DNA of 64,000 nucleotides from Cervus elaphus (lineage: Eukaryota > Chordata > Mammalia > Artiodactyla > Cervidae), in contig NC_057825.1 in the NCBI RefSeq assembly GCF_910594005.1, positions 45,043,037-45,107,036 of the forward strand, given 5' to 3'. Below the pieces are notes generated by a model, which worked only from the letters and a program-made list of their open reading frames with translations, was not told the DNA's origin and did not search any database. Numbering within the stretch: position 1 is the first letter of the stretch; every line of letters starts with the position of its first letter. Positions 59,179 to 64,000 of the stretch are shown here, piece after piece. Position numbers and translations under genes: made by a program.

Positions 59179-59402
59179 CCATCTGCTGCTGCTGCTGCTA
59201 AGTCACTTCAGTCGTGTCCGACTCTGTGTGACCCCATAGACGGCAGCCCACCAGGCTCCCCCGTCCCTGGGATTCTCCAGGCAAGAACACTGGAGTGGGT
59301 TGCCATTTCCTTCTCCAATGTGTGAAAGTGAGAAGTGAAAGTGAAGTAACTCAGTCGTGTCCAACTCTTAGCGACCCCATGGACTGCAGCCTACTAGGCT
59401 CC
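59179..59402 (-). mobile_element. Bov-A2 SINE inside L1
   Basis: (CTG)n at 59179-59191, one full Bov-A unit, the GAAAGTGAGAAGTGAAAGTG linker and a partial second unit ending CCTACTAGGCTCC. Confidence 0.93.
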
Positions 59403-59754
59403 AACTTTTAAATTTGGTTATTGTATTTTTCAGGTTTCTGGTTATTGTGTTTTTCTCCAATTTCCACAAGTGAAATTCATCTATTTCATTGCTGAGACTT
59501 TCTATCTTTCCATTCATTTCAAGAGTGTCTGGAATATTTTTCCAATATCTACTTTAAAATCTTTGTTCCAAAATCTGTGTCCTTTTGGCACTGGTGTCTC
59601 TTGATTGTCTTTTCTCAATTTAGATTTTCCTGGTTTTTGGAATGCTAGATTTTAGGTCATAGCTTGGATATTTTGAAAACTGTGCTAAGAAATACTTTTT
59701 TTTTTTTTATCAATAACTACTTTTTTTTTCTAGAATATATCCATTTTCTTTTTT

Positions 59755-59865
59755 CTTTTTTTTTTTAGGTGGAGGCTAATTACTTTACAATATTGTAGTG
59801 GTTTTTGCCATACATTGACATGAATCAGCCATGGATTTACATGTGTTCCCCATTGAGTCTTACCT
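59755..59865 (-). mobile_element. L1_BT LINE 3' fragment
   Basis: GGTGGAGGCTAATTACTTTAC, then GGTTTTTGCCATACATTGAC and CATGTGTTCCCCAT, complement of the ruminant L1 3' UTR. Confidence 0.75.
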
Positions 59866-60261
59866 AAATCCTAGAAAAATGTTGATTTTGTTTGTTTTGT
59901 TTTAGTAGTCAATTCATCTGGCTGGGATTAGATTGCAAATTTCAACCAAAATTTCTAGGTCTTGATTTCAATATCAGTTGTGTTTGCAAACACATTACAG
60001 TGTTATTTGCATCTGTCCTGTTATGTTTGCCACCCAGTGGCCAGTCAAATTCCTGGGCAGTAATCTATCTTGTAAAATTAGTTCCCAAAGCATTTGCTAT
60101 GATGTGGAAGGTCAGATTCACACATGCACAGCTTACCTCTATTATAGTCTTACATGAGGGCTTGGGTGCTAGAGAACTGGGGAAAGAAATAAACAAATCA
60201 CATGTGATTTCCCGTACTTTCTCTGCTTATTGGGATGCCCTGGTGGCTCAGGCAGTAAGAA

Positions 60262-60470
60262 TATCGTTTCCTTTGCTGTGCAAAAGCTTTTCAGTTAAAG
60301 TAGGTTGCATTTGTTTATTTTTGCTTTTATTTCCACTATTCTGGGAGATGGATTGAGAACGATGTTGCTGTGATTTATGTCATAGAGTGGTTTGCCTACA
60401 TTGTCCTCTAGGAGTTTTATTAATATATATGTAATTATATTTAAGCTCTTTTTTTCTTGCAGTTTTCTGA
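60262..60470 (-). mobile_element. L1 ORF2 fragment
   Basis: CCTTTGCTGTGCAAAAGCTTTTC through CCTCTAGGAGTTTTATT is the complement of a well-known L1 ORF2 segment. Confidence 0.75.
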
Positions 60471-60879
60471 TATAAAATTTTTCACTTACAACAATACCCC
60501 AAGAAGAAAATAGCAAAAGGCTCTCTGATACCTACAAATTAAGAAAAATTTAAAATGCTAATGAATAGTAGCTAATAGGTCACTATAACCTACTACAAAG
60601 TTTCCATCACTTAATTTTGTAATTTAAGATAAACAGGTATTTAAGCCTGAAGAGTTACATAGATGGGCATATCTTAATTTTTCCTTTGAGCATTATTCAC
60701 CAAATGGTCAGGAAATCTGGAAGCCTTACTGGGCTTCGAGGTCTCCCATGGAGGTATTACTCTCTCAAAACAGTATGTGATTCTTGTCCACTCTCTGAGA
60801 CTTGAAAAGTTAGACTTCTATAGCAAAGCTACTAATTTATCACCGTAAAGTTAGGTATCTAGCCAAAGTGAGCGGTAGT

Positions 60880-61800
60880 ATTCGGGCTGCCTGTCCCTCA
60901 CTCTGGCTTTTCCGCAGGGTTTCCCTGCCCTACGCTACGCAGGCAGTGGCCCGCACATGATCCGATCTTTTGGCCTGGGCCTCGCCTCTCGTCCCTCCGC
61001 AGTTCTTCGCCTGCAGTGGGCCGGGCCTCAAAGGAAAGCCTCGCTGATTTATGCGCCCTGCTGGTTATGTGTGTGTGAAATATTAACGGCCCCCACACCC
61101 GCGGCCAGGCCATAATCAAACCTCTCGCTCCGCCCAGTTCCGCGACTGGAACACCCACATTGGCACCCGGGAAACAGTCCGCCTCGAGGGGACGCCTTTG
61201 CGCACGCGCGCCACCCCTCCTCGCACCCGCCCCGCCTCCGCCAGCGGCCTGGGCAGCCGCGGGCCAATCAGTGTGTACCTCGTCTCCACGTCCCACGCTG
61301 AGCTGCGCACAGTCCACTTTTCTAGGCAGCAGTAGCACACAATAGTCTGCTAGCGTTCTTTACGCTGGCGGCGTTCTTGTAAATCGTCACCCATAGAAAC
61401 GGCCTTCCCCCGCGGCGGCCTCTAAGCGCCTCCAGAATGACTGGAAGAGGTGGGTGGATGGGAGAGGGGGAGCCTTTCATTTTCAGGAAAAACTTTCACC
61501 CTACCGACCTCCCCCGCACTCTTCTCAGGATAGAAACGTCCTTTGACTGCGCTGATAGTCGGTGTTGTGTTCAAGGAAAGAGATAGTTTCAAGTGGTAAC
61601 GCTTTCTTCCTTGTGAGGTAATGCGGGTACGTCCGTACCCAGAATCCCAGAGATCTCGCGTGGCCTGTTTCCGGTCGCTGTGCTCCCGCCTGAAAAGTAG
61701 GGCGAGGCTCGGCGGTCCGGCAACTTTTCCCTCAGCTCCCGCTGTAGCAGATTCCTCAACCGAGGCCTATTTACCTCCGCAAATTAAGTTTCCTTGTATT
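60880..61800 (+). promoter_or_regulatory. XPO1: CpG-rich promoter, probably of XPO1
   Basis: After 33 kb of AT-rich repeats the sequence turns abruptly CpG-rich. It has an inverted CCAAT (61159-61163), a forward CCAAT (61264-61268) about 100 bases apart, and a GC box CCCGCCCCGCC (61226-61236). Candidate 5' splice donors follow at 61450 and 61618. Human gene order puts XPO1 (CRM1, the nuclear export receptor for leucine-rich signals) next after FAM161A on the same strand, and its promoter is reported to be driven by NF-Y and Sp1. No XPO1 coding exon is found up to 64000, so assignment is by synteny and promoter content only. A divergent transcript is possible. Confidence 0.5.
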
Positions 61801-63870
61801 CTGTGATTGTAAGAATACTGCTTTTTTTTTTTTTTTTTTTTAATGCCTGCTCCTTGCAAAACTGTCCAATAGTAAGTACATAAACGTATGTAAAAGAAAA
61901 ACTCACAATCTCGTCACCCAGAAATAACGTATTAACTTAGTTCTGTATAAACTTAAGAGAGTTTTCATACATACACATAAACTTTTTTTTTCTTGACAGG
62001 AAAATATGAGCATGTTCTGTTTTCCAAATAATGCCTCATATCTTTCCAGATAAAGTAGGTTACTTTAGCGTTTTTAATGACTGTATGGATTTAATGGCTA
62101 TATGGATGTAGTATTAATATGTTCAATCAGTTTCTAGATTGTTGGACTTTTAGGGTATTTACAGTTTTTCAGTTGTGCGAACAATACTAGATGATGATTA
62201 TACATAAACCTGTACATATCCCTGATTTTCCTTAACATAAATTCATAGAAATACTTTTATTGATCAAAGGGAATGCGCATTTGCAGAGTTCTATATGTTG
62301 TTACCAGACTCTTCCCTTGAAAAGTAATAGTTTTCCACCAACATAGTGGGTGAACGATAGCTAGGTCTTCTCCTTGCATATCTTGAGTATTGTTAATCTT
62401 TGTGATCTTTATCACCTTAAAAAATATGTTTTATCATCTTGTTTTAATTTACATCTCGTTGACCAAGTGTAAAACTGAGCATCTTCCATGTATTTATTGG
62501 CTCTATTTTTGTGAATCGCCAGTTCATGATTTCTGCCTATCTGGAATATTCACGTTTTTTTTTAATTATAAGAGCTTTTTGTAAATTAGGAATATTAACT
62601 TTTGTCTGAAATGTAATCACTAATATCTTTACCTTTTAAAAATTATCTTTTATAATATAGCTTGTGGTGTTCATTTGCTGAAAGAAGGTTTTCTTGTCTT
62701 CTTTTTCTATATATGGCTTCTGCCGCCCCCCCAATAAAACTTTTATTGAAGGAAAAAAGGCAGTCTAGGGAAAAGAACATATGATGCCAGATGAACTAAA
62801 ACAGCAAAGAATATAATTCATTTCTAAACTATTTGTATATTATCAATTTCAATTAAAATGCAAAAAAGATACTTTATAGATAGAGCTCAAGAAAACAATA
62901 CTAAAATTTACTTCAGAAAAACTACATGTTTATAACTTTAAAAGAAAGTTATTTTAAGAGAGGAGAGAGAAGCAGAGTGAAGAATGGACTATGCCAATGA
63001 TGTGTGGGCTAAGTAGAAAGACAATAGAGGTACAAGAAAAGTATGTGATAAGATTATATAAAATATATAACAAACTGTATGTGTTCAATTTTGTATTATG
63101 TAAAAACTATATAGAATTAATCAGAATCAGAATCCATAAATAAGTGCAAATGAGTAGAAGTTAAAGGTGATGGGGTGGTTGTGAAGAAAGACATTTTCAG
63201 GTAGGTATTTTCCTGTTTCCAGCTTTAATGTCATGCTTACCTGTGTGTTTTCTTTTAACATTTTTAGATATCTTCTTAAAAATAGTTCAATATTTAGTCC
63301 TTCTGAAGTTTATTTAGGAGGAGGAAGGGAAGAATCTAGCGTGATTTTTTTTCCCCCTAAATGACTTGATTGCCCTACACTATTTATTGAACACCACCCA
63401 GTCTTCTCTCTGATTTAAAATTCTACCTTTATACTGTACTAAATTTCCATATATACTTTACTTTCTATTCCATTGACTTGTTATTGGATAATAATATTAT
63501 TGTTTTAATATACTTTTAAATTATTTTTAAACTGCTGGTAGGGTAAATCCATGCTTAATAGTCGTCTTTTTTGGAGTATATTTTTAAAGAATTGTTTTTT
63601 AAAAATATATTTGATGTATATAAAAGAAAATTTTGTCATATACGTACATTAAAAAATATAATGTGAAACCATCATAAGATCTATGACATGAACTTGCATG
63701 ATTCTGTATATTCTTCCCATTCTACTTATGCCATCCTCTCCATAGATGTTTCTTCCATAGTAACTTTAAAATTACTTTGTCAAATTTAAAGAGTTGTGAT
63801 TTTGATTGGACTTGCATTAATTTTATAGATTAATTTAGGGGAGATGGGCATCTTTATAAAGATAATAAAT
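61801..63870. other. Probable XPO1 intron 1, or intergenic
   Basis: AT-rich. A T-run of 20 at 61822-61841 is followed by old L1-like tail sequence (ATACTTTTATTGATCAAAGG, TTTCCACCAACATAGTGGG near 62334). No XPO1 start-codon exon was found. Confidence 0.4.
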
Positions 63871-63874
63871 AAGT

Positions 63875-64000
63875 ATAGTTTTTACTGAGTGCTTCCTTTG
63901 TGTTCATTCATTCAGTCCCCACAGCAACCCTATTATCATCATCCTCATTTTACAGATGAGGAGACTGAAGCATAAAGAGATTGAATAACTTGTTGAAGGT
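63875..64000 (+). mobile_element. MIR SINE, cut by the window end
   Basis: TCATCATCCTCATTTTACAG, ATGAGGAGACTGAAGC and AATAACTTGTTGAAGG follow the MIR core consensus. Confidence 0.8.

Larger units (their letters stand above)
55850..59750 (-). mobile_element. Long decayed L1 LINE block with younger insertions
   Basis: Complements of L1 ORF2 occur throughout, such as TTGCCTTGATCTTAACGGGAAG (56125 region), ATTGATTCTTCCAAAGAAACG (56790 region) and GAAGTATTGAAGTCCCCAAC (57570 region). There is no open frame of useful length. Three ruminant insertions interrupt it at 57766, 58102 and 59179. Confidence 0.75.

Noticed and set aside
60898..61338. 146-codon minus-strand frame in the second CpG island
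   Set aside because: It is Ala/Gly/Arg-rich and composition-driven, with no recognisable domain. A divergent gene cannot be excluded but is not supported.
1..64000. CRISPR arrays, operons or bacterial defence systems
   Set aside because: The DNA is mammalian, genes are interrupted by spliceosomal introns, and the repeated units are interspersed SINEs and LINEs without regular spacing.

Overview
This is vertebrate nuclear DNA from a pecoran ruminant, most likely a bovid. The evidence is the dense population of ruminant-specific interspersed repeats: BovB (RTE) LINE pieces, Bov-tA and Bov-A2 SINEs, CHR-type tRNA-Glu SINEs and L1_BT ends. Older L1, L2 and MIR remnants lie beneath them. Genes are split by introns with GT/AG boundaries, so most open frames here are chance or repeat-derived.

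One protein-coding gene is complete. FAM161A runs on the + strand from a CpG-rich promoter (about 0.4-1.1 kb) through seven coding exons (1122-1307, 14576-14814, 16054-17220, 17632-17799, 19396-19495, 26201-26355, 26785-26923). The 3' UTR ends near 27370. The joined exons give 717 codons plus a stop, and every junction keeps the frame. The product is a centriole and ciliary-base microtubule-binding protein. Intron 1 (13.3 kb) holds most of the gene's repeats, an LTR-like element and a UQCRB retrocopy.

From 27.4 to 60.9 kb no spliced gene is recognised. This stretch is a repeat mosaic: BovB pieces at 28.9-30.4, 33.7-34.2, 38.6-39.6, 49.1-49.6 and 55.1-55.5 kb, a long decayed L1 block at 55.9-59.7 kb and many SINEs. 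It also holds a POMGNT1 processed pseudogene at 41.66-44.29 kb.

At 60.9-61.8 kb a second CpG-rich block carries CCAAT boxes and a GC box. Human gene order (CCT4, FAM161A, XPO1, USP34, all on one strand) makes this the probable XPO1 promoter and untranslated first exon, but no XPO1 coding exon is seen before the window ends.

I found no undescribed molecular system. The most useful observations are a shifted FAM161A start codon, a repeated GTTAC/GTAAC motif in its promoter, a 168-bp in-frame cassette exon, two retrocopies bounded by target-site duplications (one with an intact frame inside a BovB element), and an unexplained 0.8-kb stretch at 30.7-31.6 kb with two overlapping antisense frames. 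Human and bovine comparison proteins were recalled from memory and not aligned by computer.
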